DNA from: Areca catechu
Taxonomy: Eukaryota; Streptophyta; Magnoliopsida; Arecales; Arecaceae
Reading direction: 5' to 3'
Assembly: GCA_021397845.1 (NCBI GenBank)
Contig: CM038052.1
Span: 43,608,949-43,672,948 of the forward strand
DNA length: 64,000 nucleotides
This document shows, in pieces, positions 33,228 to 46,227 of this stretch. Position 1 is the stretch's first letter; each line of letters starts with the position of its first letter. A model generated the notes under the pieces. It did not search any database. It had not been told where the DNA came from and saw only the letters and a list, made by a program, of their open reading frames with translations. A program made the position numbers and the translations under genes.

Positions 33228-34830
33228 ATGGTGATGACCACCGGTCGTGCGGGGGACTCCCCTTCCCGGGGAAACTCGCACAACCTAGAGGTGGAGCCAT
33301 CTGCTCCAGCTCAACCACCTCCATCAGAATCCCAGCTGACTGCACTCACCTAGCAAATGCAGACCCTTGCTACAGCAGTGCGCTAGCTTCAGCACCAGCA
33401 CCGGTCCTTGGCTACTCATCAGCAGCCAGGGACTCCCGTGGCCCATGTCGCAGCACCCCGCGACAGCCTGCATTCCTTCCAAGGAAGGCCTTCGCAATCG
33501 CAGGCCATCATCGACAACCGGGATAGCCACCAAACTCCGACGAAAAGACAATGAGCTGGGTTTGCCGACAGGGAGAGCCGCTCACCAAATCTTGAGCGGG
33601 TGGTGTCCAGACCCCGCCAAGGTAGGAAAGATAGGACCCCCAGCCTTGGGTGCCATGCACCCATATCACCTTCTCCGTCTCCTTCAACGGAGGGGTCTAT
33701 TGATGAAGCCATCAGGCACATGACAGAGAAGCGCCTGGAGGAGCATGACCGCAAGCTGGCAAAATTATCCCGTAGGTTTGCCAATCTACCAGGATCCACT
33801 AGTGAGCCAATAGGCTACGATGCCTGCCCCCCTTTCTCCCGAGAAGTCCAAGAGGAGTCGATCCCGGATCGATTCCGCATGCCATAGGTGGATCCTTATG
33901 ATGGGACCATCGACCCCCTGGACCACCTAGAGAGTTACCGGGCCCTCATGAGGGTCCAAGGGGCCACCGATGCCCTCCTCTGCATCATCTTTCCTGCCAC
34001 TCTCCGGAAAATAGCTCGGGTGTGGTTCACCCATCTAGAGCTGGAGAGCACAACTCCGTTGCCCAGCTGGGGCAGAGGTTCATGGCCCACTTCGATGCCT
34101 ATCAGAAGATGCTACGAGAGGCAGACAGCCTCTTCTCCATCAAGCAGTAGGATCGTGAGCCACTACGGGACTACGTGGCCCGTTTCAAAGCTGCCGCCTT
34201 GGAGATCTACAATCTTGAGGAGCCGGTTGCTATGTTGGCTCTAAAGTGAGGGCTCAGACCTCTCGCCTGACCTACTCGCTCGACAAGAAGTCCCCAAAGA
34301 CCTACTCCGAGCTCCTCCTCCGAGCTCAGAAGTACATCCATGCCGAGGAGTCGTACGAGATGGGAGCTCGATGGGAAGCCTCTGAAGAAGCCAGCCCCTA
34401 TTGAAGCATCCGGGACACGGAGGCCGGGACCCCCAGCTCCGAGCTCCTGGCAAGGACCAAGGCTGAGAGGTGCTCCCATCCCTGAAGGGAGTTATACCCC
34501 CTCCTCGTCCCGAGGATGAAGATCCTCATGGAGATCGAAGGTGAGAAATATCTAAGGTGCCCACCTTCGATGAAGCCATTCTTTGGCCATGATAAAATGA
34601 CATACTATCGCTTCCACCGGGACCATGACCATGACACCGAGGAATGCTGCAACCTCAAGTGGGAAATCGAAGAGCTCATCAAAAGGGGCTACCTTGGAAG
34701 GTTTGTGGGGGGCAGACCTCAAGTAGAACCTCAGGCACTCGCTGCTCTCCTGCCAGTTCCAGCGGTCGACAACTGCCCTACCGAGAAGCCGGCAGGGATG
34801 ATATGCTAGGAAGCCGAGCACGCACCCAAG
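33228..34830 (+). pseudogene. G2 gag
   Basis: ATG at 33228 corresponds to the G1 gag start. Open parts at 33600-33887 and 33888-34244 contain EKRLEEHDRKLAKLSRRFAN and the core DPLDHLESYRALMRVQGA. Later parts at 34516-34809 contain a Cys/His cluster in which the first Cys is Tyr (YYRFHRDHDHDTEEC). The LEIYNLEEPVAMLALK region and others hold stops and a frame change near 34060-34250. Confidence 0.82.
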
Positions 34831-34872
34831 AAGTCCCAGGGGACAGGACATTATAAAAATGTACTCCCCTTT

Positions 34873-35139
34873 ATGGGGAAAGGGGAAGATGGGAGAAAAA
34901 ATATAAATCATGATGCCATGGTCGTTGAGATGACGATCGTGAAGCATCCTATAAAATACATCATGGTTGATAGTGAAAACTCCACAGATGTGCTTTTCTA
35001 TGATACTTTCTCCAGGATGAATCTTTCTCCTGCTCAACTCAGACTTATGCACACTCCCCTCATTGGTTTCATAGGTGATTCTGTAAGGGTGGAGGGAAAA
35101 ATTACTCTCCCAGTTACTGCTGGGACCCCACCTCGGTAA
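34873..35139 (+). pseudogene. G2 protease, active site altered
   Basis: DAMVVEMTIVKHPIKYIMVD followed by SENSTDVLFYDTF. The retropepsin DSG is DSE, so it is probably inactive. The frame continues through a TAA at about 35137-35139. Confidence 0.75.
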
Positions 35140-35229
35140 AGCACCGTGATGGTAACTTTCACGGTTGTCAGGCTTCCTTCGGCCTACAACGTGATTCTAA
35201 GCCGACTTGGGCTCAACCTGCTCGACACC

Positions 35230-36400
35230 GTCATCTCCACCATGAGACTACTTGCATAGTTCCCAACTCCCTACAGCATCGGGGAGATGAGGGAAGCACC
35301 CTAGCCGGTGCAGCACTGTTTCCAAACCCTCCCTGGGGCCAAGTCTTCTGAGGGCGATCCCAGGGTGGACGACCTCGACCAAAGGGCTCAAGACCCCAGA
35401 GGAGGCCCGGTCGAATGCCTGCTCTCCTATCCGCTCGGAGATGACCCTGCAAGGATGGTGCAGATTGGAGCCCAGCTGTAGGACGAGGAGAGGACCCATC
35501 TTTTGGAGTTCCTGCGGGAGAATGCAGATGTGTTTGCCTGGACGGCGGCGGACATGCCAGGTATTTCCCCTGACGTCATCACTCATAAGCTGAGTATTGA
35601 CCCAAAGTATAAGCCAGTTTGGTAGAAGAAAAGAAGCTTCGCCCTGGAGAGGCAAGCGGCCATCAATGAGGAGGTAGACAAACTCCTCACCACCGGTTTC
35701 ATTCAGGAGGTGCAATATCCGAGTTGGCTGGCGAATGTGGTGATGGTGAAGAAGAACAATGACAAGTGGAGGATCTGTGTGGACTACATCGACCTCAACA
35801 AGGCATGCCCAAAGGATAACTTCCCCCTGTCGAAGATCGATCAGCTGGTGGATGCCACCTTGGGGCATAGGCTGCTTTCATTTATGGATGCATTCTCCGG
35901 GTACAATCAGATCCAGATCACCCTGAGGATGATGAGCACACCGTCTTTGTCACCGACCAAGGGACATACTGCTACCGAATGATGTCCTTTGGTCTGAAGA
36001 ATGCTAGAGCCATATACCAATGCCTGGTCAATAGGGTCTTTAAAGACCAGATCAGTCGAAACATGCATGTGTACGTGGATGACATGCTTGTCATGAGCAA
36101 ACCAAGGTCAGACCATGTAGTCGATCTTGTCGAAGCCTTCCACAACCTCCGAGAGCACCAGATGAAGTTGAATCCCGTGAAATGCACCTTCGGAGTGGCG
36201 GCGGGAAAGTTCCTGGACTTCATGGTCACTCAGAAGGGGATTGAAGCCAACCCGGAGAAGGTCCAAGCAATCATTGACATGGAGCACCCGGCGTCCAAGA
36301 AGCTGGTACAGCACTTGATGGGGCATATCGCCGCCCTGAGCCGGTTCATCTCGAGGTTGGCTGATCGTTGCCTTCCCTTCTTTAAGGTGCTGTGCAAGAT
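35230..36400 (+). pseudogene. G2 reverse transcriptase
   Basis: The linker (AQDPRGGPVECLLSYPLGDD, FLRENADVFAWTAADMPG) leads to WLANVVMVKKNNDKWRICVD and FSGYNQIQ. A frameshift near 35916 moves the rest to the frame of 35979, with RMMSFGLKNA, VYVDDMLVMSK (YxDD site) and GKFLDFMVTQKGIEANPEK. Core residues are intact; the protein is broken by the shift and by stops upstream. Confidence 0.86.
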
Positions 36401-36870
36401 GCACGACTTCACCTGGACGAAGGAGTGCAGGACGACCTTTGAGGAGCTGAAGGAATTCCTGGCTTCTCCCCCACTGCACTCCAAACTGGAAGAAGGGGAG
36501 GGGCTCCTACTCTATCTAGCGGTCACACCTGGAGCCGTCAGCTCGGTTCTCATCCACGCAGACAAGGGCAGATCCTAGAAGCTGGTGTACTACACTAGCA
36601 AAATCCTCCACGATGCGGAGATCAGGTATACTCGCTCTGAGAAACTCATTTTTGCACTAATAATATCTACTAAGCGCCTCAGACCCTATTTCCAAGCACA
36701 CCTATCGTGGTCATGAAGGATCAGCCACTGAGGACCATACTTAGCCACACGCAAACCTCCGAGAGGCTGGCCAAGTGGTCCCTACTGCTCAGCGAATTTG
36801 ACATAGCGTATCAATCGAGGTCTTCGCAAAAGGCCCAAGTCCTAGCTGACTTCGTGGTTGAATGCACCAG
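36401..36870 (+). pseudogene. G2 first RNase H, first catalytic Asp missing
   Basis: ECRTTFEELKEFLASPPL, YLAVTPGAVSSVLIHADK, a stop, LVYYTSKILHDAE, EKLIFALI, then a frame change before KWSLLLSEFDIAYQSR. The first Asp site reads Thr-Pro-Gly. Confidence 0.75.
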
Positions 36871-36899
36871 GCTCGTCGAGGAGCCAGAGCAGACAACAA

Positions 36900-37310
36900 T
36901 GGAGCACCAAACGGAGCTCGGACCGGGGGAGGAACCCTGGATCCTCCATGTGGATGGCGCGTCCAATTCTGGCAGGAGTGGAGTAGGCCTCATCCTCGCC
37001 AACGACGATGGAGTGGTGGCATAATGCGCCCTCCACTTCAAGTTCACCGCAACAAACAACCAGGTGGAGTACGAAGCAGGTCTGAAAGTCTCCCACGAGC
37101 TGGGCGTGAAGAACTTGAAAGTCTTTACCGACTCCCAACTGGTTGCTAGGCAAGTCTCCAGGGAATATGAGTCCAGAGACCCCCAGATGATAAAGTACCT
37201 AGATCGAGTCCGCTCCAGCATGGCGGGCTTCCGACGCTTTACCATCTCCCATGTCCCTCGAGGGGAGAACGCACGCACAGATTTACTGTCGAGGCTCGCG
37301 ACCCTTCTAG
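36900..37310 (+). pseudogene. G2 second (archaeal-type) RNase H
   Basis: Candidate catalytic residues: Asp in WILHVDGASN, Glu in NNQVEYEAGL, Asp in FTDSQLVARQ; the last motif reads NARTDLLSRLA. A TAA at 37022 interrupts it, followed by CALHFKFTA in the same frame. Confidence 0.78.
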
Positions 37311-38632
37311 ACTCATCACTGGGATGCGCCTACATCGAGTACCTCGATAATCCAAGCTACGAAAGCTCAGAGGAGGTGCACCAGGTCACCCCCGAGCCGA
37401 GCTGGATGGATAGGTATGTCAGGTATATCACTGATGGCACCCTGCTAGAGGATCACATGGAAGCCAGCCTCGTCAAGAAGAAGGCCTCCTGGTTCATTCT
37501 GATGGAAGGCCAGCTCTACCGCCGGTCTCACTCCTACCCACTCCTAAAGTATCTCAGGCCCGTAGAGGCGACCTTCATACTCCGGGAGATACACGAAGGC
37601 CTCTATGGGAACCATGTGGGAGGAAGAACGCTGGCTCATAAAGCTCTCCGCCAAGGATACTTCTGGGAAACCATGAGGGAGGACGCTGTCAACTTCGTTA
37701 AAAGGTGTGACAAATGCCAACTTCACGCCCACATTCAATGCCAGTCGGCGGCGCCGATCTCCCAGCTCTCATCCCCTTGGCCCTTTTCTCAGTGGGGGAT
37801 GGACATCCTAGGACCATTCCCCCTGCATCTGGACAACAAAGGTTCCTGCTAGTGGCAATTGACTACTTCACTAAGTGGGTCGAAGTAGAACTGCTAGCTC
37901 AGATCACTGAAGCCAATGTCAACCAATTCTTCTGGAAGTCGATTATCTACCACTTCAGACTCTCCCACTGCATCATCACCGACAACGGGCGATAATTTGA
38001 CAACCGGGAGTTCGAAGGGTTCTGTGCCGAGCACGGTATCCAACATCGCTTCACCTCGGTAGCTCATCCCCAAACAAATGGGGAGGCCAAAGTGACCAAT
38101 CGGACCATCCTCCAAGGGCTCAGAACCCGGCTGGACCAAGCCAAGGGTAGATGGACAGAAGAACTCCCAAGTGTTCTGTGGGCCTACCACACAACTCCAA
38201 GAACGGCAACCAATGAGACACCCTTCAACCTTATCTTCGATGCCAAGGAGATCATCCCAGTTGAGCTCGGCGTGCCCACACTATGAGTACAGCAGTACGA
38301 CGAGGCACGGAACTCGGCACACCTTCTACTCAACTTAGACCTCCTCGAAGAAACAAGGAATAAAGCTCGGCTCCGAATGGCAGCATACCGGCAACGGGTG
38401 GCCTGATACTACAAGCATGGGTGAGGCTGAAAGTCTTCAAGCTTGGGGACTTGGTGTTGTGTCGAGCCGAAGCATCTCACCTCGGGAGTGCGGCAAGCTC
38501 TCGCAGAACTAGGAAGGCCCCTACAAAGTGGTTGAGGCCCTCTCACATGGGGTTTACTACCTCGAGAATCTCGATGGCATCAAGTTCCCTCGAACGTGGA
38601 ATGACTGCAATCTAAGAAGATACTATCAATAA
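37311..38632 (+). pseudogene. G2 integrase
   Basis: HHCC: IHEGLYGNHVGGRT and RCDKCQLH. Core: WGMDILGPFP, frameshift near 37835, then IDYFTKWVEVELL, IITDNGR followed by TAA in place of Gln, FDNREFEGFC, and QTNGEAKVTNR with the catalytic Glu. ENPFNLIF-type region NETPFNLIFDAKEIIPVEL and the C-terminal DLVLCRAEASH follow, ending near RRYYQ. Confidence 0.84.
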
Positions 38633-38718
38633 TATAAGGCTTTCTTCCAGTAATAATAAAGATTTTTCTTTGCATAAGTAGCTATCTGCCTTGCAGGAAA
38701 ATCTCCAGTGAGTATTCG

Positions 38719-39920
38719 AGCCCAGCTCCAGGACACCAACTCCTGAGCCCAGCTCTCAGGCCATCAATTCACGAAGCCCAGCTCTCCGGCCAGCAGGTCT
38801 TCGAGCCCAGCTCCAAGACAACAACTCCTGAGCCCAGCTCTCAAGCAAACAAGACTCGGGGCCCAGCTCCCCGAAAGACAAGTCTTCGAGCCCAGCTCTA
38901 AGACAACAACTCCTGAGCCCAGCTCTCAGGCAAACAAGACCCGGGGCCCAGCCCCCAGAAGACAAGTCTTCGAGCCCAACTCCAAGACAACAACTTCTGA
39001 GCCCAGCTCTCAAGCAAACAAGACCCGGGGCCCAGCTCCCCGGAAGACAAGTCTTCGAGCCTAGCTCCAAGACAACAACTCCTGAGCCCAGCTCTCAAGC
39101 AAACAAGACCCAGGGCATAGCTCCCCGAAAGATAAGTTTTCGAGCCTAGCTCCAAGACAACAACTCCTGAGCCCAGCTCTCAGGCAAACAAGACCCGAGG
39201 CCCAGCTCCTCGAAAGACAAGTCTTCGAGCCCAGCTCAAAGACAACAACTCCTGAGCCCAGCTCTCAGGCAAACAAGACCAAGGGCCCAGCTCCCCGGAA
39301 GACAAGTCTTCGAGCCCAGCTCCAAGACAACAACTCCTAAGCCCAGCTCTCAGGCAAACAAGACTCGGGGCCCAGCTCCCCAGAAGAAAAGTCTTTGATC
39401 CCAACTCCAAGACAACAACTCCCTAGCCCAGCTCTCAAGCAAACAAGATCCGGGGCCCAGCTCCCCGGAAGACAAGTCTTCGAGCCCAGCTCCAAGACAA
39501 CAACTCCTGAGCCCAGCTCTCATGCAAACAAGACCCGGGGCCTAGCTCTCCGGAAGACAAGTCTTCGAGCCCAGCTCCAAGATAACAACTCCTGAGCCTA
39601 GCTCTCAGGCAAACAAGACTCGGGGCCCAGCTCCCTGGAAGACAAGTCTTCGAGCCCAGCTCCAAGATAACAACTCCTGAGCCCAGCTCTTAGTCAAACA
39701 AGACCCGGGGCCCAGCTCTCCGGAAGACAAGTATTCGAGCTTAGCTCCAAGACAAGACCTAAGCCCAGCTCTCAGGCACCCTTGGACCGGGACCCAGCTC
39801 TCCGACCAAGAAGTCTTCGAGCCTAGCTCCAAGACACTAAGAGCTGAACCCAGCTCTCAAGCACCCTTGGACCAGGGCCTAGCTCTCCGGCCAAGAAGTC
39901 TTCGAGCCTAGCTCCAAGAC
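38719..39920 (+). repeat. 85-bp tandem array in the 3' region of G2
   Basis: The anchor gacaagtcttcgag or a one- to three-base variant falls at 38877, 38961, 39046, 39131, 39216, 39301, 39386, 39471, 39556, 39641 and 39726, i.e. 85 bp steps (one of 84), with degenerate units to 39920. Each unit contains two or three gcccagctc sub-motifs. G3 inserted at its end; the remaining array continues at 53692. Confidence 0.93.
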
Positions 39921-39925
39921 ACTAA
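39921..39925. repeat. Target-site duplication of G3, left copy
   Basis: actaa, repeated at 53687-53691. Confidence 0.93.
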
Positions 39926-41167
39926 TGGTGCGGGCACCAGAATCAGAAAGAGACTCCAACCAATTCAAGCCCATTCCGAATCTTTATGGTTGGACTAGAG
40001 AGTTCGGTAACCTTTCTTTATTTTGAGTCCAAAAGAATCATGTAAGTCGAGTCCATGTTGGGTCCTGTAATCTTTCTTTTGAGTCCAAAATAATCATGTA
40101 AGTCGAGTCCATGTCAGGTCTAGTCTTAGTCCAATCCAAATGGGTCAACTAGCATCAAGCCTAAAGAAGACTCACAATGTATACCCTAAATCAAGACCAA
40201 AGCCAACTCAATTGGGGACCACATGCCACATCACTTGCGCCACCTCAACTTGGGACCACATGCCACGTCAAGAGGGGACCACATGCCACCTCACCACAAG
40301 AGGGCGCCATCCCAAGTTCAAATTCAAGGAGGTTGGCCAAGGAGGATTTCAAGCAAGAAAATCATCCCTCTCCCCTTATATTACTCCACTTGTTTGGGGA
40401 TTTGAAATTTCAAAATTTGTGAGGCTTTATTTAAAGTCTTGGACGCCCCTTGTAAAGAGCTATTGATGAAGGAATACAAATTTTCAGAAATTTTCTATGT
40501 GTTTCTATGTGCCTATATGGATCTTTGTGCCTAAGTGAACCTCTTCCTCTCCTCCATCATTTCTTCTCCCTAATCCTTCTCTTTTACTCTTCATCTTCCA
40601 AGCAATCCTCTTCCTTCAAGGTGAATTAAGGACATCCTCACAAGAAGAAGATCAACACCAACACAAGCTTCCACCATGGTGCCAAGGATCATTTCCAACA
40701 AACTCTCCTTTGAGTTCCATCAATCTTCTCATTTCTAATTAAGCTTCTAATCATCTTGGTTTCTTTGTTGCAGGGTTCTCTAGGTTCCAGATCCAGGAGG
40801 AAGGATTACTTGCTACAAACCAGAAAGTTAGATGGCCCATCTTATGTGGTATGATCTTTCATTTGAGAACCTTAAGAGCGAATCCCTTGTGCTTGAGATT
40901 TCAATGCTTGAACTCCTAGTCTTTTAAGATCGGGATCATTAAATAGGGCTAGCTTGACTTGTGTGCGAATTCTAATCTTGTCCTATTTCTTTAATATTTT
41001 GATAGTCCTCCTAGCTGGGTTTAAGTATAAGCATTTAGGGTTTCTTATTTAGATCTCCTTGATCTTATATGTTGAATCACTCATATGCAAGTAAGAATTG
41101 CTAGTTAAATTTTGGTTAATCTCTTTTAGAGTCACATGATTGCATCCTCATCATGCATACCATACCA
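39926..41167 (+). repeat. G3 5' LTR
   Basis: 1242 bp, tggtgcgggcacca...cataccatacca. It contains ccacatgccac repeated at about 30-bp steps (40207-40300), a cccttatatta TATA-like site near 40372, and CT-rich downstream sequence. About 13 differences from the 3' LTR by eye (about 1%). Confidence 0.95.
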
Positions 41168-41171
41168 ATCT

Positions 41172-41187
41172 TGGTATCAGAGCATGG
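41172..41187 (+). other. G3 primer-binding site
   Basis: TGGTATCAGAGCATGG, four bases after the LTR; initiator tRNA-Met type. Confidence 0.93.
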
Positions 41188-42521
41188 TAGAATAAGTTCC
41201 TGATTACATAGCATTAAGTCCTTGAAGTACTTGGATCGGGGGCATTACCAGACCATCCGGTCTTAGGAGAAAGTAGGGTTTAAACATCCTCTCTTCCCAT
41301 TCCACGGGGATCTCCTAAGGCGTGTCGGGGTGTCATTGTGATTGACCCGTGAAAAAGAAAACCAAAGGACTTCTTAGATTTCATTTGTGAATTTTGCATT
41401 GGGCACGTTCTGTTTTTCTGCTTGCTGTATTTTCTGTAGGCTGACTGTAATCCGCTTGCAACTCCAAAGGCAAGTATCACATTCCTCATTGGAATATTTT
41501 TTTTCCTGCTCCATTTTAAGTTGCTTATCACCTTTTTAAATTTCAATCTGAGAAGAGATTTACAAAAAAAATGAAAATTCCTGCAGTCCATCAGTGTTAT
41601 TAGGGTTTCTGTTCTGTTCTGTTCCTTTTCATTATCTTCATTTCAGAATCTGTCTAGAATAGTACAGATTTTATTTTGAATTTTTGTTTCATCTGGTATG
41701 TCATCTAGAAGTTAGGAGTTTTCTATGATTTTTTTAGATTTTTCTGACATTTTTCTCTGTACTTATCAACACCACTTTTAAACTACAACACACTACTTCT
41801 GCACCTGAAATTTGAAATTTGCATGCATCTCATGACAAATCAAATTAAGGGCATGAAATTGACATAGGGTCAGAATTTCATCACCTGTCCCTAGCCCAAA
41901 AATCATCAAATTGCATATCGATCCAATCCCTAACTAAAATTGATTAGACATTAATTGCCCTAGTGGGTTAGGAACACCAATCTTGGTATAGGAACATCAA
42001 TTTGGTCGAGCCCGGGTTATTGTCAACTCATTGTGTCAACTAGTCTTGTGTGTGCCCTATTACTTGGTGTCTAGAATTGGGACTAAGGGCTTGGGTGCTG
42101 ATCCGTCTATCGGGCCAATTCCACCGGGCCTAGGTAGGCCAGAGATAGGATCTCACACTCCCCTTGTTCTAAAACCTGGCCAAGTATAGAGTTACTACAA
42201 TCTAGCTTGCCACCTTGAATAGGCAACTAGCTTGGAACTCTAGGTCCAGTTCAATTCAATTGGGAAAGCTTGTGCAACCCATTTCTTCATCTATTATTGA
42301 AAGCTGGTGTCAAGGATAGAGGTTAAGTGGCTCAAGCCTAAGCGGTTCTTGTGGTTTTTAATTAGGACCCAGTGAAAGCTGGGGGAACCTCCCACAGACC
42401 CACCTCCTGACTGGCCAGTGGAAGAGAGTAGCTGTTGATATGATTGTATCTAGTCAACTCAGTTTATTTGGACTAACCAGTTTAGACAACTCGTAGTTCG
42501 GGTCTGAGTCTAATTATTTGC
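41188..42521 (+). other. G3 long leader
   Basis: 1.3 kb without a sizeable ORF. Two blocks recur in other elements: 41190-41470 matches reversed 58080-58350 in the composite, and about 41580-41960 matches the G4 leader (47870-48240). The latter includes gggcat, tgacatagggtcag and tttcatcacctgtccc. Shared leaders suggest a packaging or expression role. Confidence 0.6.
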
Positions 42522-45500
42522 ATGACAACTAGATCAGGCACACCTTACCACCCTTCACAAGCCCAACCTAGTTCATCCATGGATACTAGTATGGAAAGCT
42601 TTATGAGATCTATGATCGAGAAGATGGACCGTTTGGATGCTAAATTTGGTCAGTTCGAGGAAAGGGTAGGAACCCTAGAAGAAGCTAGGTTGACCCCAAC
42701 TGAACCACCTTAACCCAGATTACCTTCAGTTCATCCTAGAGCCCAACGACAGGAACACACACCTGACCCAATTCAAAGAAGACCGCATCGGGATTATGTT
42801 GATCATACTCCAGAGCCACCTCCTAGAAGGCCTCACTATGATACTTTTGATCAGGATGATCGGGCCCTAAGGAACATCCGTCTAGATGCACCAATCTTTG
42901 AGGGAAGCTTAGATCCTAAGGTGTACACAGACTGGGAAGCTGACATGGACCAGTATTTTGACTGGTATGATATGTCTGAAGAGAGAAGATTTAAGTTTGC
43001 CAAAATCAGACCAGTTCGTCAGGCTCGGTTTTATTGGGAAAACGTGGAACGCATATCAAGGCAAAGGGGAGATTTACCTATAGCAACATGCTGAGATATG
43101 AAGAGGAAACTTAGAGAGAAATATCTGCCTATGTCTTATCAGCAAAGGTTATTAGATCAGTGGCAACGATTGACACAGGGTAACAAGACCGTTTCTGAAT
43201 ACGTTGCTAAATTTGATGAGTTCGTGATGCGATGCAACGTAGTCGAGTCTGAAGCAGCCACTTTATCAAGGTTTAGATCAGGGTTGAATGATGATATAAA
43301 AGGGAAACTGTTTTTAAGGGAAGTCCATGATTTAGATCAGGCATACCAAGTCGCCACGGACTATAAGAGGTTTCAAAGGAGAGCTACATTTAGACGACCT
43401 GAACCTATTAGGTTTAACCCTCTTGTTAGCAGGCCTAGCTCGGTCCCTAGTCCCGCCAATAGAACAAGGTCCAGCCCGAATCCAACCCTTAGACCCAATC
43501 CAACCACCCCCTTAATTCCCAGAGGAGATAAAGGAAAGAGCCCTGAAGTTCCAGGTGAAAGAGAACGAGTTTGTTATAAGTGCCGCAAAATAGGCCATTT
43601 CATGAGCCAATGCCCCTCTAGAGCTTTACATGTAAGGGAGGTAAAAGAAGAAGATTCAGAACCCCTAGAGTTTGGTGAAGAAGAAGTTTATGAAGCAGGG
43701 GATTGTTTAGCTGATGAGTATGAAGAGTATGAAGGGGGTGAAGAGAACATAGACTCATCAGATTTGCTAGGAGTTGTGAGACGTATCATGACACAGACCA
43801 AGGAGCAAGAAGACTGGCGTAGAACTAGCATCCTACACACATTTGTTAAGATAGGAGAAAAGGTCTGTAAGATCGTCATCGATAGTGGAAGCTGTGTCAA
43901 CGTCATTTCCACTAACGCAGCCAAAAGTCTAGGATTACCCGTTGTACCACATCCCAATCCATATAAGGTGTCCTGGATCGATTCCACTTCTATACCAATC
44001 AAGTCAAGATGTCAGGTTCAAGTCCAGCTTCAATCCTATCAGGAAAAGATCTGGTGTGATGTGCTTCCTATGGGGGTAAGTAGCATCATCTTAGGCAGGC
44101 CATGGCTGTTTGATCATGATGTGACCATCTTTGGTCGATCAAACTCCTGTGCTTTCAATTTCAATGGCAAGAAAATTGTCATTCATCCAACCCAGCCTAA
44201 GGATAATGTCAAGAGAGGAGCTAGCAGCTTGAAAGATAAGAAGACTGGATTAAATTTAATAGGTGCAAAAGAATTAGAGCAAGATATCATGGAAGGAGCA
44301 CCTATTTGGGTAGTAGCTGCTAAGGAAATTAAGGACCACAGCCCTATAGAACACCCTCAAGAGGTGGTCCAATTATTGAAAGAATTTGAGGATGTGTTTC
44401 CAGAAGATCTCCCCGATAACCTCCCACCTTTAAGAGACATACAACACGCAATAGATTTAATCCCTGGAGCGACTTTACCTAATTTGCCTCACTATAGGAT
44501 GAACCCAACTGAACACCAAGAACTGCAAAGGCAAGTGGGTGAACTTCTTAGGAAGGGGTTTATTAAGGAAAGCTTAAGTCCATGTGCAGTCCCTGCTCTG
44601 CTGACCCCTAAGAAAGATGGCACCTGGAGGATGTGTATAGATAGCCGTGCCATTAATAAGATCACTGTAAAGTATAGATTCCCAATCCCAAGACTAGACG
44701 ACATGTTAGATATGATAGCTGGATCGACAATTTTTTCCAAGATAGACCTAAAAAGTGGCTATCACCAGGTTAGGGTTAGGCCTGGAGACGAATGGAAGAC
44801 CGCTTTTAAGACTAAAGATGGATTATATAAGTGGTTAGTCATGCCATTCGGTCTGTCCAATGCACCCAGCACTTTTATGAGAATAATGAATCAGGTGTTA
44901 AAGGTTTTTATCGGAAGATTTGTAGTGGTCTATTTTGATGATATACTTATATATAGCAAAACAAAGGCAGACCACTTAACCCACCTGAAGCAAGTTTGTC
45001 AAGTCCTGAGAAAAGATAGTCTCTATGCCAATATCAAGAAGTGTGATTTCCTGACAAATAGAGTTATCTTTCTAGGATTCGTAGTCACATCTGAAGGGGT
45101 GTCCGCTGATCCTGAGAAAATTAAATCCATAGTAGAGTGGCCTACGCCTAAGACTATCCACGACGTCCGTAGTTTCCATGGGTTATCCACCTTCTATAGA
45201 AGGTTTATTAAAGGATTCAGTACGATAGTGGCACCAATCACTGATTGTATTAGGAATGGAAATTTCGAGTGGACTAAAGCAGCAGGTAAGGCCTTCCTAA
45301 CAATTAAGGAGAAAATGACACAAGCACCTGTCTTAAGGTTACCCGATTTTACCAAGGTATTTGAGGTTGCTTGTGATGCTTCTGGGGTCGGAATTGGAGG
45401 TGTCTTGAGTCAAGAGAATCACCCAGTAGCATACTTCAGTGAAAAGTTAAATGAGGCGAGACTAAGGTATTCCACGTATGATAAGGAACTGTATGCTGTA

Positions 45501-46227
45501 GTTCAAGCTCTACGATATTGGAGGCATTATCTTCTACCCCACGAGTTTGTCCTGTTCTCTGATCACGAAGCTCTTAGGTTCCTTAGTTCTCAAAAGAAAT
45601 TAAACCCTAGGCACGGGAAATGGGTAGAATTCATACAAGCTTACACGTTCGTTTTGAAACATCGTGCCGGTACTGAAAATAGGGTCGCTGATGCGTTGAG
45701 CCGCCGTTCTATGTTGTTAACCTCTGTGAGCACTGAAGTAGTAGGGTTCGATAGATTGAAAGATGAATATCCCACATGTCCTGATTTTGGTCACATCTAT
45801 CAATCCCTCCAACAAAGACCATCTAGTGAGCCTAGTGATTATACACTGTTAGATGGATACCTTTTCAAAGGAAATCAGTTGTGTATTCCCAAGACCTCTG
45901 TTAGGGAATTTCTGATCTGGGAGGTCCATGCTGGAGGTTTAGCAGGACATTTTGGCAGGAACAAAACCATCCTAGCAATGGAAGAACAATTTTTTTGGCC
46001 TGGTCTTAAAAAGAACGTTGCCCAGATCGTAGCTCAGTGTCGGACCTGTGCTGTTGCAAAACAGCAAAGACAGAACACCGGTCTGTACATGCCCTTACCT
46101 GTCCCTGATGGTCCATGGCAAGATATCAGTATGGATTTTGTGGTAGGTCTACCTAAAACTTCTAGGAAACATGACTCTATTTTTGTGGTTGTCGATCATT
46201 TCTCCAAAATGGCGCACTTCATCCCGT
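42522..46227 (+). pseudogene. G3 gag-pol, part before the G4 insertion
   Basis: Starts MTTRSGTPYHPS. Stops at 42711-42713 (TAA) and 43092-43094 (TGA) interrupt gag; the frame then stays open to the insertion. In the numbering from 43098, the zinc knuckle C-x2-C-x4-H-x4-C is at C159-C172, the protease DSG at 262-264, and RT at about 440-700 with YFDDI at 612-616. The RNase H has Asp760, Glu797 and Asp822. The integrase zinc region (HAGGLAGHFGR ... CRTCAV) and first core Asp (DISMDFVVGLP) follow. The open reading frame ends only because G4 interrupts it after HFIP. Confidence 0.95.
46223..46227. repeat. Target-site duplication of G4, left copy
   Basis: cccgt, repeated at 51419-51423. Confidence 0.94.

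Noticed and set aside
38756..39832. Minus-strand ORFs of 60-104 codons with repeated ELGSKT and SWAQELLS-like words
   Set aside because: They are shadows of the 85-bp tandem array; the phase shifts from unit to unit.
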